A stretch of DNA of 64,000 bases from Lachnoanaerobaculum sp. OBRC5-5 (GTDB lineage Bacteria > Bacillota > Clostridia > Lachnospirales > Lachnospiraceae), in NCBI RefSeq assembly GCF_000296385.1, contig NZ_JH815185.1, positions 842,013 through 906,012 on the forward strand. Reading direction: 5' to 3'. The notes beneath the pieces were generated by a model. The model was given only the letters and a program-made list of their open reading frames with translations. It was not told the origin of the DNA and made no database searches. Below are positions 8,786 through 17,508 of this stretch, piece after piece (within the stretch, counting starts at the first letter, position 1; every line of letters begins with the position of its first letter). The position numbers and the translations under genes are program-made.

Positions 8786-9505
8786 TTATTTCAATCCGTC
8801 GATTGACTCTATTCTTTTTTTATCTCCGATATCCTCAAATCTTATCAAAAGTTGTCCGTCATCATCTGCAAATTTAGCATAGATATTATTGTTTTCCCAA
8901 TGATAATCTGTACCGTTACATGCAAGGAAACCTTCTACCAAAATTTTATGGTCCAGCTCATACTGACTGATAGCACTCATTATAGTTCTGATAAATAACT
9001 TTGTATCTACAGGTGCAAAAAACTTCTCAGGTAAATCGTAAAGTGCCACAAATGCAATACCGCCCGAATGTTTACATGGATAATATCCGTAGTTCTTTTC
9101 ACTTATGCCACATGAAATCATTGAAAGTATATATCCGGTTACTTTCTCTGTCAAAGGAAGATTTGGATTTGTTAAGGCTGCAAAGCCTACCTTTTCTCCA
9201 AATTCTCTTGCTTCTCCAACAAGTTCAAGTAAGCTCTCATCAAATCCGTTTATATTCTCCCAGCCCCATAGCCAGTCATTTGATTCGATTGCTTCGCTTC
9301 CTATGTATTGTATCGGATATGTGCTCTTTCCGATTTTGATTTTCTTTGTATGAAAATCCACATTCCAAGCCTGTCCTTTGGCTACATACATCTCAATAGC
9401 CTCCTGTACACGAAGCATACCTCCAAATACTGCCGATACTACCTCTGTCCAGTCTGTACGATTCATTTCATAATCTGTTTTTAATATATTAACTCTCTCT
9501 GCCAT
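8786..9505 (-). CDS. DUF6882-like conserved protein
   Basis: 239 aa, no signal peptide and no membrane helices, so cytoplasmic. The middle part (WLWGWENINGFDESLLELVGEAREFGEKVGFAALTNP) resembles the DUF6882 pattern of a Trp-rich W-x-W-x-W segment followed by a helix and a short strand. The assignment is from pattern memory and moderate. Function unknown. It is followed downstream by the terminator it shares with the LacI-type gene and stands alone as a transcription unit. Confidence 0.6.
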   Translation of the reverse strand: MAERVNILKTDYEMNRTDWTEVVSAVFGGMLRVQEAIEMYVAKGQAWNVDFHTKKIKIGKSTYPIQYIGSEAIESNDWLWGWENINGFDESLLELVGEAREFGEKVGFAALTNPNLPLTEKVTGYILSMISCGISEKNYGYYPCKHSGGIAFVALYDLPEKFFAPVDTKLFIRTIMSAISQYELDHKILVEGFLACNGTDYHWENNNIYAKFADDDGQLLIRFEDIGDKKRIESIDGLK

Positions 9506-9566
9506 AATACTTCTTTCCTGTTTTTGATACTATAATTCAACCAAAAATGAGCAAAAAATGCAAGCA

Positions 9567-10532
9567 TTATTTTAAGACTCTGTACTCATTCATTACTTTT
9601 CCGTCTTCAAAAATAACAGGCTTTGCAGTAAGTCCCTCAGCTTCATTGTCATAGTATCCCATCAGATAATCATTTGCATCCTGTAAATTGTCAAACTCTT
9701 CTACCTGATACGGTAACTCAAATGCCAGCTTCTCAATAAAGAGATATTTATCTCCGTCTTCTACCAAAATACCTGTATGCCCTATGAACTCCTGTACCTT
9801 ATTCATACCGTCGTCCATGGTCATAAATACTGAAATCATATGCATCTTATCATTGTTAAACGAAATCTGCTTATCTTCCCATGATTTTACTATTTCATCT
9901 GACAAAACATTTGTATCATGTGTATTTGTTACATCAATATATGAAAATAATGTATCAAATTTTTTCTTATCTTCACCTTCAAAAATATTTTTATCTTTTA
10001 TAGAATCAAAATCGTTGAAAAGCATTGTTGTATCACCCGGTGTAGGATTTCCGACTTTTATAAAATCTCCCATCAAAGAATATGATGTGATTCTGCAGTT
10101 TCTGCCTACATATCCTCCCTTGGCAAGCCATGCATCTATAAGCTTATCCTGATCGAATGTTGGGAAGGCGGCATCTATGGTTGTCATACTCTGAACCAGA
10201 TTCTTAGTGCCTACCGCATTATTATACTCATCTACCGCGTCAAAAAAGTTCTTTATCTTTTCATCACTAAGACCTGCATTCTTTAGAGCATTTTTTACTC
10301 TGTTTCTGGTATCTTCATCTACAAGATTTGAATACTTTAATTTTATATCCGCCTTACTTACCGCTGTGCTTGGCTCATCTGCCACACTTTCAGTGTCTTC
10401 AACGGCTTCAACACTTGTCTCATTGTGTTCTATAGTCACCGTAGTGTCTTCATTTTTATCTGTTCCTTTACTTCCACATGCCGCCAAAACAATAGCTGCA
10501 CCCATAACTGTTATTAAAAATTGCTTTTTCAT
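9567..10532 (-). CDS. DUF4300-like lipoprotein
   Basis: 321 aa. A lipoprotein signal peptide with lipobox near residue 19 (VLAACGSK) is followed by an acidic, Glu/Thr/Asp-rich linker to about residue 58. The folded part starts at LKYSNLVDEDTRNRVKNALKNAGLSDEKI and contains CRITSYSLMGDFI and LFNDFDSIKD, resembling the DUF4300 family of Firmicutes lipoproteins. It should be membrane-anchored on the cell surface. Function unknown. Monocistronic by its spacing to neighbours. Confidence 0.65.
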   Translation of the reverse strand: MKKQFLITVMGAAIVLAACGSKGTDKNEDTTVTIEHNETSVEAVEDTESVADEPSTAVSKADIKLKYSNLVDEDTRNRVKNALKNAGLSDEKIKNFFDAVDEYNNAVGTKNLVQSMTTIDAAFPTFDQDKLIDAWLAKGGYVGRNCRITSYSLMGDFIKVGNPTPGDTTMLFNDFDSIKDKNIFEGEDKKKFDTLFSYIDVTNTHDTNVLSDEIVKSWEDKQISFNNDKMHMISVFMTMDDGMNKVQEFIGHTGILVEDGDKYLFIEKLAFELPYQVEEFDNLQDANDYLMGYYDNEAEGLTAKPVIFEDGKVMNEYRVLK

Positions 10533-10695
10533 ATAAAAACCTGCTTTCTTTTTTAGTCGCTTTAGTATATCACTTTAATTATATTTATAATATATAAGTT
10601 TGCAGATTTCTTTTTTAATAATAAATGAAAAAATATTATAATCGTGTTCAAATATTTGAAAATTAATTTAATTAATAAACTATGTTGTTCCCCCC

Positions 10696-10724
10696 TTTAA
10701 TACGGTTTTAAAAAGTGATATAAT
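10696..10724 (+). promoter_or_regulatory. Candidate promoter of the DUF1846 gene
   Basis: TTTAAT at 10696-10701 and a perfect TATAAT at 10719-10724, separated by 17 bases, lie about 50 bases upstream of the DUF1846 start codon. Confidence 0.5.
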
Positions 10725-10773
10725 TCTATTTTAATTTTATATAACAGTTCATACTAAAGAAGGAAGGCGTATT

Positions 10774-12249
10774 ATGAAAATCGGTTTCGATAATCAGATG
10801 TATTTAAAAACACAATCTGAGCATATAAGAGAAAGAATAGCAAGTTTTGGTGATAAACTCTATCTTGAATTTGGCGGAAAGCTCTTTGATGATTACCATG
10901 CATCCAGAGTACTTCCGGGCTTTGAACCTGATTCAAAGCTTAGAATGCTTCTTCAACTAAAAGATCAGGCCGAAATAATTATCTCAATCTCTGCATCGGA
11001 TATTGAAAAAAACAAGATTAGAGAAGATCATGGTATAACCTATGATGCCGATGTAATCAGACTTATAGATGAATTTCGAAGAAAAGGATTGTTTGTAGGC
11101 AGTGTATGTATTACACAGTATTCGGGGCAAAAGAGTGCGGACAAATTTAAGGAAAGACTTGAAAATCTGGGTATAAAAGTATACAAACTTTATTTGATTG
11201 ACGGATATCCAAGCAATGTGGCACATATCGTGAGTGAAGAAGGTTATGGGAAAAATGATTATATCGTCACATCAAGACCTCTTGTAATAGTTACCGCTCC
11301 GGGACCCGGATCCGGAAAGATGGCTACATGTCTTTCTCAGCTCTACCATGAGAATAAAAGAGGAATTAAAGCAGGTTATGCAAAATTTGAGACATTTCCC
11401 ATTTGGAATTTGCCGCTAAAGCACCCTGTAAACCTCGCATACGAGGCTGCTACAGCTGACTTAAACGATGTAAATATGATTGATCCTTTCCATTTGGAAG
11501 CATATGGAACAACCACTGTAAACTACAACAGAGATATAGAGATATATCCTGTTTTGATGGCAATTTTTGAGGGAATATTTGGAGAATGCCCATATAAATC
11601 TCCTACAGATATGGGAGTAAATATGGCCGGTAACTGTATTATAGACGATGAGGTATGCAGGGAGGCAAGTAAACAGGAAATCATAAGAAGATACTATAAT
11701 TCTCTTGCCAGATTTGTTAAAGGAGAATGCAAAGCTGATGAAATTTATAAACTTGAGCTTATAATGCAGCAGGCAAAAACAAGTATTAATGACAGAAAAG
11801 CTGTTTCTGCAGCACTTTTAAAAGCTGAAGCCACAAATACCCCTGCAGCAGCCATTGAACTTGAAACCGGTGAACTTATTACAGGTAAGACTTCCGAGCT
11901 TCTCGGTGCAAGTGCCGCACTTATTTTAAATGCATTAAAAGCTCTCAGCGGTGTGGATGATGAAATAAAGCTTATTTCACCTACAGTTATTGCACCTGTA
12001 CAGGAATTAAAAACCACATATCTTGGTGGTAATAATCCGAGACTTCATACAGATGAAGCTCTTATAGCTCTCTCTATTTCAGCCGCTACCGATGAGAATG
12101 CAAGAAAAGCCTTAAATGCCATTCCGAAACTTAAAGGTTTACAAATGCATTCTTCCGTAATGCTTTCAGAAGCAGATGTAAAGACTCTAAACAAACTCGG
12201 AATAGGACTTACCGCCGAGCCGAAATACGGTAAGAAAAAGAAGTTCTAA
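10774..12249 (+). CDS. DUF1846 / UPF0371 family protein
   Basis: 491 aa, close to the normal length of this family (about 495-500). Conserved segments include GFDNQMYLKTQSEHIRERI, FGGKLFDDYHASRVLPGF, ITQYSGQKSAD, and the PGPGSGKMATCLSQLYHE stretch near residue 180, which resembles a nucleotide- or phosphate-binding loop. No membrane segment. Homologues are widespread in Firmicutes; structural work has noted a nucleotide-binding-like fold, but I know of no settled biochemical role. It is a single-gene unit ended by the hairpin at 12269. Confidence 0.9.
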   Translation: MKIGFDNQMYLKTQSEHIRERIASFGDKLYLEFGGKLFDDYHASRVLPGFEPDSKLRMLLQLKDQAEIIISISASDIEKNKIREDHGITYDADVIRLIDEFRRKGLFVGSVCITQYSGQKSADKFKERLENLGIKVYKLYLIDGYPSNVAHIVSEEGYGKNDYIVTSRPLVIVTAPGPGSGKMATCLSQLYHENKRGIKAGYAKFETFPIWNLPLKHPVNLAYEAATADLNDVNMIDPFHLEAYGTTTVNYNRDIEIYPVLMAIFEGIFGECPYKSPTDMGVNMAGNCIIDDEVCREASKQEIIRRYYNSLARFVKGECKADEIYKLELIMQQAKTSINDRKAVSAALLKAEATNTPAAAIELETGELITGKTSELLGASAALILNALKALSGVDDEIKLISPTVIAPVQELKTTYLGGNNPRLHTDEALIALSISAATDENARKALNAIPKLKGLQMHSSVMLSEADVKTLNKLGIGLTAEPKYGKKKKF

Positions 12250-12268
12250 ATTATAATCCATAAAAAAT

Positions 12269-12298
12269 ACCACCCGACTTACCGGGTGGTTATTTTTT
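12269..12298 (+). terminator. Rho-independent terminator after DUF1846 gene
   Basis: ACCACCC and GGGTGGT arms with a short loop, followed by a run of Ts (12291-12298). It also overlaps the end of the convergent gene starting at 14102. Confidence 0.85.
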
Positions 12299-14102
12299 AA
12301 ATATCTAAATCTTCAAAATCATCATCTTCATCATCAGAATCGTTTTTAAGTTCTTCTACTACTTCAAAATCCTCTTCTTCTATAACTTCACCGTTTGATA
12401 GGTCTATTACATCAAAATCATCCGATTCATCTTCCGACTTTACAGGCTCTTCTTCCTTTTTCTTACTTAAAGGCATATATTCAAGAGTAGTTTCATCATT
12501 CATCTCTTCTTCAGGTATCAAATCCACTTTTGAAGTAATGTTACTCTTGTTCTTCTTCTTGGCAGGTTTTTGTGCCGTCTTTGCAGCCTTCTTTTTATTT
12601 GAAGCTCTTGACAAAAGTAAAATTATTATAAAAATAATCAATATAACCGCAAGTGCAATTAAATTTCTTACCCACTCATTACTCTTCTCATATTTCTTTT
12701 CAAGTGCATTATATTCTTCAGTCGATACACCTGTGTCTACATTGGGATCGTCAAAGTACCTTTGTATTGTATGCTCTTCCATATCATATCTGTAGAAGTC
12801 TTTTTTACCTTCCAAATTCATGGCATAAACAACACAATATCTCTTTTCATTGTCACTGCCCCAAATCCATCCACGAATCTTTTTACCGTTTATATTTATA
12901 ATACTTTCAATAAATCCCTTAGGTACCTCTACACCTTTATCAATAGGCATTACGGTAATGCTCTTGGTATTTGTGGTAAGCTGTGTATATACAGCCCATG
13001 TATCCGCAGCATCATCATATATGTAGAAATCTCCTGAGCCGTCATTGCCTACAAGATAAAGGATATATACATCCTGACCCTTCATTTTTCCGGCCTTGAC
13101 ATCTCTACCTTTATATGTGAATGTAGACTCTTCAAAACCTTCAGGCAGGATATTTTTATCAAATGAATCCGATACCTGATAATCAATTCCGCCTAAGGTA
13201 AGCCCGTTATCTGTGGAAACCAGATCCAAAACATCTGCACTGCTCTCGCTCTCTTCGATAACTTCTTCTGCTGAAGTTTCCGAAGAAGACTCTGAGGCTT
13301 CCTCTTTTTTTACCGCACTTTTATTTACATTTATAATATAACTTTCTACAGCCGAACCGTCAGGTGATGTTACCTTTACATTAATAGCATTCACTCCGAC
13401 CACAAGATTATCATTTCCTGTTATAACTACTTTTGCCCCATCCTGTCTTGCCTTTGCGTTGACTGCAATGTTGGATATATTTCCTGCTACATTCATGTCG
13501 TAATTTTTCACAGTACTGCTAAAATCAGGTGAAAGCTTACCCGGACTGACTTTCAAAGAAGAAAGCATTGCATCCTTTTTATCTACCACAACTGTAGTTG
13601 CCGCTTCCTTATTCTTTTCAACAGTAGACTCTTCGGCAGTAGTCTGTTCTGCAGATTTTATCTTTATTCTTCCGCTGCCTTGAGACTGCATTGTAGCCAT
13701 CTTTGAGTTTGTATCATATACTTCCCATGTACTTACAACGACTGTAGTTTCCCCGGCTGTCTTGGCTTTAAATTTCAGGGAATAGTTTTGATTGTTGCTG
13801 CTGCTTCCTGTATTGGATGTGACTTTTATACTACCTGCCCCACCCTGTGCATTTGTTCCTCCGACAAAATCCAAAATGCTGTCATCATAACTGAGCATTA
13901 TATTTGCGCTGTCAATGTTTCCGTCTGTTGACGATAAACTCATTACCAAATTTACTTCATCACCCACTGTTGCATTGACATCTGCAAAGCTTATACTGAT
14001 ACCCATAGCAAAAGCATTAAAAGCTATTACTGCTGAAAATATCAATGTAAGTATAAATGAAGGTATGACGATATTTACATTAGGCTTTTTTAAATATTTC
14101 AT
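12297..14102 (-). CDS. Membrane-anchored cohesin/cadherin-like domain protein
   Basis: 601 aa surface protein. Residues 1-32 are a signal sequence; residues ~33-150 look like a cohesin-type beta-sandwich (ISFADVNATVGDEVNLVMSL...IMLSYDDSILDFVGG); residues ~178-262 form a cadherin-like beta-sandwich (LSSLKVSPGKLSPDF...NAINVKVTSPDGS). A Ser/Glu-rich linker follows, then a module of about 160 residues with repeated Tyr/Trp and Asp, a coiled-coil-like stretch, one membrane helix near residues 480-500 (NLIALAVILIIFIIILLL) and an 100-residue Lys-then-acidic cytoplasmic tail. Ribosome binding site AGAGGA. It lies 45 bases downstream of the glucosaminidase gene, which carries a similar cadherin-like domain, so a shared role at the cell wall is likely. 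Confidence 0.8.
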   Translation of the reverse strand: MKYLKKPNVNIVIPSFILTLIFSAVIAFNAFAMGISISFADVNATVGDEVNLVMSLSSTDGNIDSANIMLSYDDSILDFVGGTNAQGGAGSIKVTSNTGSSSNNQNYSLKFKAKTAGETTVVVSTWEVYDTNSKMATMQSQGSGRIKIKSAEQTTAEESTVEKNKEAATTVVVDKKDAMLSSLKVSPGKLSPDFSSTVKNYDMNVAGNISNIAVNAKARQDGAKVVITGNDNLVVGVNAINVKVTSPDGSAVESYIINVNKSAVKKEEASESSSETSAEEVIEESESSADVLDLVSTDNGLTLGGIDYQVSDSFDKNILPEGFEESTFTYKGRDVKAGKMKGQDVYILYLVGNDGSGDFYIYDDAADTWAVYTQLTTNTKSITVMPIDKGVEVPKGFIESIININGKKIRGWIWGSDNEKRYCVVYAMNLEGKKDFYRYDMEEHTIQRYFDDPNVDTGVSTEEYNALEKKYEKSNEWVRNLIALAVILIIFIIILLLSRASNKKKAAKTAQKPAKKKNKSNITSKVDLIPEEEMNDETTLEYMPLSKKKEEEPVKSEDESDDFDVIDLSNGEVIEEEDFEVVEELKNDSDDEDDDFEDLDI

Positions 14103-14146
14103 CTTAATCCTCTGACATTAACCCTACATAAAATGTAGAAACAGTA

Positions 14147-16084
14147 TTAATTTCCTCTCTTTATATTTATGCTGTACTTCTCTTTAGTTCCGTTTTGAGC
14201 TGTAACAATTATGTCAACTGCGGAGTTGGAAGAGTTCAGTTCAATATCACCGCTTCCTGATACAGTTGCACTTGCATCGGCCGCGTTTGCTTTAATATTA
14301 ACATTATTTACATTGGATGGCAATTCAACCGTATAAGAATAATTGTCACTACTAAAGCCGGGTGTAATATTATATCCGCTTATACTTAGTGATGACAATC
14401 TGTTATTCGGACTACCGTCTCCTGTCGGCATTGCTTCAGGTACCTCAGGCATATCTTTATAAACAGGTATATGGAATGTGAAAACTCCCTTTTTGTCCTC
14501 CTCGGAATATGCTCTTGAGAGCATAGCTCCCTCATTCTTTGCGCCTTCAATATTTGTCATATATTGGTGCTTATATTTGTTTTCACCAAGAACATTAAAC
14601 TTCTTTAAGTAGAATGTGTTCTGTCCGGCTTTTGAATAAGTACTTCCATAGAACATGGCACCGCCTATTATTGCTTTAGCCTTTGTATTCCATGGACGAA
14701 GATATGTATTTCCGCTTCCTGCCCACGCCAAACCTCTGCTTGTTGCACTCTGGTTTCCCGACTGATAAGCCTCTATATTGAAGAAATTATAAATACCTGT
14801 TGCTCCGCTTATAAGCCCTGATGTGCCTTTAACTCCCTGTTCCTGTATAAGCATTGCGGCTATAACATATGGATTAACACCTGAACTCTTGGCGGCATCC
14901 ATAATCATATCAACATATGTAGTACCGTTTGAAAGTGCATTTGCATTTTCACCGGCTGAACTTGCTGATGTTGATGCATATGTGCTGTTTGAAGCACTTA
15001 CACTCTCTTTAATACTGTCACTGTTTACCACTCCCGGTCCGTGCTCCGTATCATTGAACTCCGTAGTTGATTCAAAAATCGGCGCAGGTGCAGGTTCGGT
15101 ATATCCCGGACCGTTATCTTTATCTTCCACCGTAGGAAGTTCTTCTTTAGGTAGTGTTGCGGCGGTTAAACTTTCTCCTGTCGGTCCTACAAGTTCTATC
15201 TTCTCATTCAGGTCTGCAACCGGTCCGGCATTCTGCGCTTGTGTTGTAGAAGCTGCTGTAGTTGCCGTTGTTGTAGCTAAAGTTGTCGGTGCCGATGTTG
15301 CAGACGGTACAGTGCTCTTAACACTTGATTTACTTTCCATGAAAGTACCTTTAAGCATCTTCTCAACACCTTCTTCAGTCTGTTCACCTGTAGTATATCC
15401 ATGGTTTAAAAACTGAAATATATTGGTTGAATCCAAAAAGTTTCTTGGATCCATATAGTATCTTATAATACTTTCACTTGCGGCAACCCATTCATTTGAG
15501 TCAAATCCCGGCCAAGTTCCGTTACTCCAGTTATACGCACCTCTTGCAGTTGATTTCCAAGATGACTTTGCATTCTTTTTTACAAGATTAACTCCGACTA
15601 TCGATTCATTCCTTATAACTTCATCCCATGAAATATCTACATTTTGTACAACAAACTTCCAGTTGGGATACTCGGCATGTAAAGCCCTTAATCTGTTCTT
15701 ATAACTCTCAGGAAATCCCGCTATCTCAGACTCAAAAGTCTTGTCTGTTGTATACTTCGCAGTACTTTCCGTCTTTATATAATTCTTTGCAACATAGCCT
15801 TCTCTGTCACCTGAACCGGTATTAAAACTTATTTTATACCAATACATTCCGTCACTGTTTACTTCATCAAGTACTGTAACACTTGTATCTCTTTCCAGTG
15901 TGGCAATAGTATTATTTCCGGTACCGGCATTTGATCTTACATTAAGTGCACTTACATCTACCGTACCCTTCTTTGTAGTAAACGCATTGATATCTTTTAT
16001 AAAAATATTTCTTCCAACACCTGTGACAAGTATCGTACCCATTGTCGTTACCAGAATAAATTTATTTAATAATGTTTTCTTCAT
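14147..16084 (-). CDS. Modular cell-wall glucosaminidase (SH3b, GH73-like, cadherin-like)
   Basis: 645 aa. A signal peptide is followed by a bacterial SH3 domain at ~38-105 (VSALNVRSNAGTGNNTIATL...GYVAKNYIK), then a conserved N-terminal part of the lytic module (~115-250: FPESYKNRLRALHAEYPNWKFV...YYMDPRNFLDS). A low-complexity Ser/Thr/Ala/Pro linker of about 125 residues follows, then the catalytic-type glucosaminidase part at ~385-555 (YVDMIMDAAKSSGVNPYVIAAMLIQEQG, with a candidate catalytic Glu, then NFFNIEA) and a C-terminal cadherin-like beta-sandwich (~565-645). It probably cleaves peptidoglycan glycan strands at the cell surface during growth or division. It has the same domain type as the neighbouring membrane protein. 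Confidence 0.85.
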   Translation of the reverse strand: MKKTLLNKFILVTTMGTILVTGVGRNIFIKDINAFTTKKGTVDVSALNVRSNAGTGNNTIATLERDTSVTVLDEVNSDGMYWYKISFNTGSGDREGYVAKNYIKTESTAKYTTDKTFESEIAGFPESYKNRLRALHAEYPNWKFVVQNVDISWDEVIRNESIVGVNLVKKNAKSSWKSTARGAYNWSNGTWPGFDSNEWVAASESIIRYYMDPRNFLDSTNIFQFLNHGYTTGEQTEEGVEKMLKGTFMESKSSVKSTVPSATSAPTTLATTTATTAASTTQAQNAGPVADLNEKIELVGPTGESLTAATLPKEELPTVEDKDNGPGYTEPAPAPIFESTTEFNDTEHGPGVVNSDSIKESVSASNSTYASTSASSAGENANALSNGTTYVDMIMDAAKSSGVNPYVIAAMLIQEQGVKGTSGLISGATGIYNFFNIEAYQSGNQSATSRGLAWAGSGNTYLRPWNTKAKAIIGGAMFYGSTYSKAGQNTFYLKKFNVLGENKYKHQYMTNIEGAKNEGAMLSRAYSEEDKKGVFTFHIPVYKDMPEVPEAMPTGDGSPNNRLSSLSISGYNITPGFSSDNYSYTVELPSNVNNVNIKANAADASATVSGSGDIELNSSNSAVDIIVTAQNGTKEKYSINIKRGN

Positions 16085-16127
16085 TAAACCTTCCTATATC
16101 TGTTTTTTATATGTACATTTTTAACTG

Positions 16128-16538
16128 TCATTTTAGATTATCAGGTCCAAATCCGAACGGTAGCAACTCTTCCAATTTCATGGTTTTTACCTTTGCACCG
16201 TCAGACATTACGATTTCAAATTCCTTAGGGTTACAAAACTCCTGCATGACCTGTCTGCAAACTCCACATGGAGTACATAAAGCATCCGCATCAGAGTCTT
16301 CAAAGCCTCCGACAACGGCTATCTTACAAAAATCATATATTCCTTCAGATACCGCTTTAAAAAAAGCTGTTCTCTCCGCACAATTACACGGAGTATATGC
16401 CGCATTCTCTATATTACAACCATGTATAATCTTTCCCGATTTGGTCATAAGTGCAGCACCTACTTTATATTTTGAATATGGAACATAGGCCATTTTTCTG
16501 GCCTTTTTTGCTTCTTCCAGTAATTCTAAATCAGACAT
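16128..16538 (-). CDS. cdd: Cytidine deaminase
   Basis: 136 aa, normal length for the homotetrameric enzyme. The zinc site is complete: CNCAERTA (Cys53 ligand, Glu55 catalytic) and PCGVCRQ (Cys91 and Cys94 ligands). The substrate-binding pair NIENAAY is also present. It deaminates cytidine and deoxycytidine to uridine and deoxyuridine in pyrimidine salvage. A TAGGAGA ribosome binding site precedes the ATG. It lies 7 bases after the stop of the CobW-type gene, so it is probably co-transcribed with the two CobW-type GTPases. That is of interest because cytidine deaminase is a zinc enzyme. Confidence 0.96.
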   Translation of the reverse strand: MSDLELLEEAKKARKMAYVPYSKYKVGAALMTKSGKIIHGCNIENAAYTPCNCAERTAFFKAVSEGIYDFCKIAVVGGFEDSDADALCTPCGVCRQVMQEFCNPKEFEIVMSDGAKVKTMKLEELLPFGFGPDNLK

Positions 16539-16545
16539 ATTTCTC

Positions 16546-17487
16546 CTAAAACTGTACTAATCCGTCTATAGGTCCTGTAAGTAAAATATCATTTGCATAT
16601 ATTACAGGTCCTTTAGCGCGGTATTGTGGGCTCATCTCATACTTTATTTTGCCCTTAACTTTTACCCAGTCCTTGTTCTTAAAATTCTTTGCACCTTTGT
16701 AATGACACACGAAGCCAAGGAACTGAATATCCGCCTCACAACAAGTCATTGCTCTTCTACCCGGAATCAAAATGTCATCACCGATTCCGTCAGGTCTTAC
16801 CACCTGAGCAACAAACTCAACTTCTTTTCCGTCATACTTTTCGGTTCTGTCCATAGCATCCACATAGAAGATACCGTATTCCTCAGGCTTAATAATAAGC
16901 TTCGGATCATCAAGATTATATGGGAGATTTATACTGAAATCTCCGGTAATCTCTCCTTCTTCGCCCTCAAAAATGATTTCCGCATTTGGTGCCATAGCCT
17001 TTATTTGAAGATGATATGTACTTAAAATCTCCTCATCAATATCATCGGCTCTGTTACATATAACAAGTTCTGAATCCTTCAGCATCTTACCCATATATGC
17101 CTTTAAATCCTTGTTTTTTATATAGAGGTCCAATGTAGATGTATCATAAATTGTAATCATCTGATTTACATACCAGATATCAGGTATTTGTATCTTGTCC
17201 TGTTCCCACAACCCGTTCCATTCTATAAGAATTCTCTCAGGATCTACCTCTTTGGTAAACTCTATCATCTTTTCTTTTGTAAAATCCGATATATCATCTA
17301 TGTACTTTACAGTTGTGTGAGTAGATTCCAATAATTCCTTATCGTATTCCTCCTCACCTTCTTCACATACAATCAACAAGGTGTTGCCTTCAGTTTGAAA
17401 ATACTCCTGCTGCATTGTGAACTTCATAAATTGTGTTTTACCGGCTTCCAAAAAACCATTGATGACAAAAATAGGTAATCTTTCCAT
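16546..17487 (-). CDS. CobW-type GTPase fused to YcgQ/DUF1980-like domain
   Basis: 313 aa. Residues ~1-180 form a CobW/COG0523 GTPase domain with P-loop GFLEAGKTQF, a switch/Walker B region (RILIEWNG) and NRADD (guanine-specificity position, NxxD). The metal-binding CXCC motif that follows the P-loop strand in most members is absent. Residues ~205-313 resemble the C-terminal OB-like domain of the YcgQ/TIGR03943 family (YDGKEVEFVAQVVRP, RRAMTCCEADIQFLGFVCHY, DWVKVKGKI). The ATG at 17487 is chosen because a GGAGAAG ribosome binding site precedes it; an in-frame TTG at 17502 overlaps that site. It follows the His-rich GTPase by 21 bases. Role in metal trafficking is inferred. Confidence 0.8.
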   Translation of the reverse strand: MERLPIFVINGFLEAGKTQFMKFTMQQEYFQTEGNTLLIVCEEGEEEYDKELLESTHTTVKYIDDISDFTKEKMIEFTKEVDPERILIEWNGLWEQDKIQIPDIWYVNQMITIYDTSTLDLYIKNKDLKAYMGKMLKDSELVICNRADDIDEEILSTYHLQIKAMAPNAEIIFEGEEGEITGDFSINLPYNLDDPKLIIKPEEYGIFYVDAMDRTEKYDGKEVEFVAQVVRPDGIGDDILIPGRRAMTCCEADIQFLGFVCHYKGAKNFKNKDWVKVKGKIKYEMSPQYRAKGPVIYANDILLTGPIDGLVQF

Positions 17488-17508
17488 AACTTCTCCAATC
17501 AATAAGCT

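Noticed and set aside
14823-15416. A 197-codon frame on the plus strand
   Set aside because: It is antisense to the Ala/Thr/Ser-rich linker of the glucosaminidase; the minus-strand gene has clear domains, the plus frame has none.
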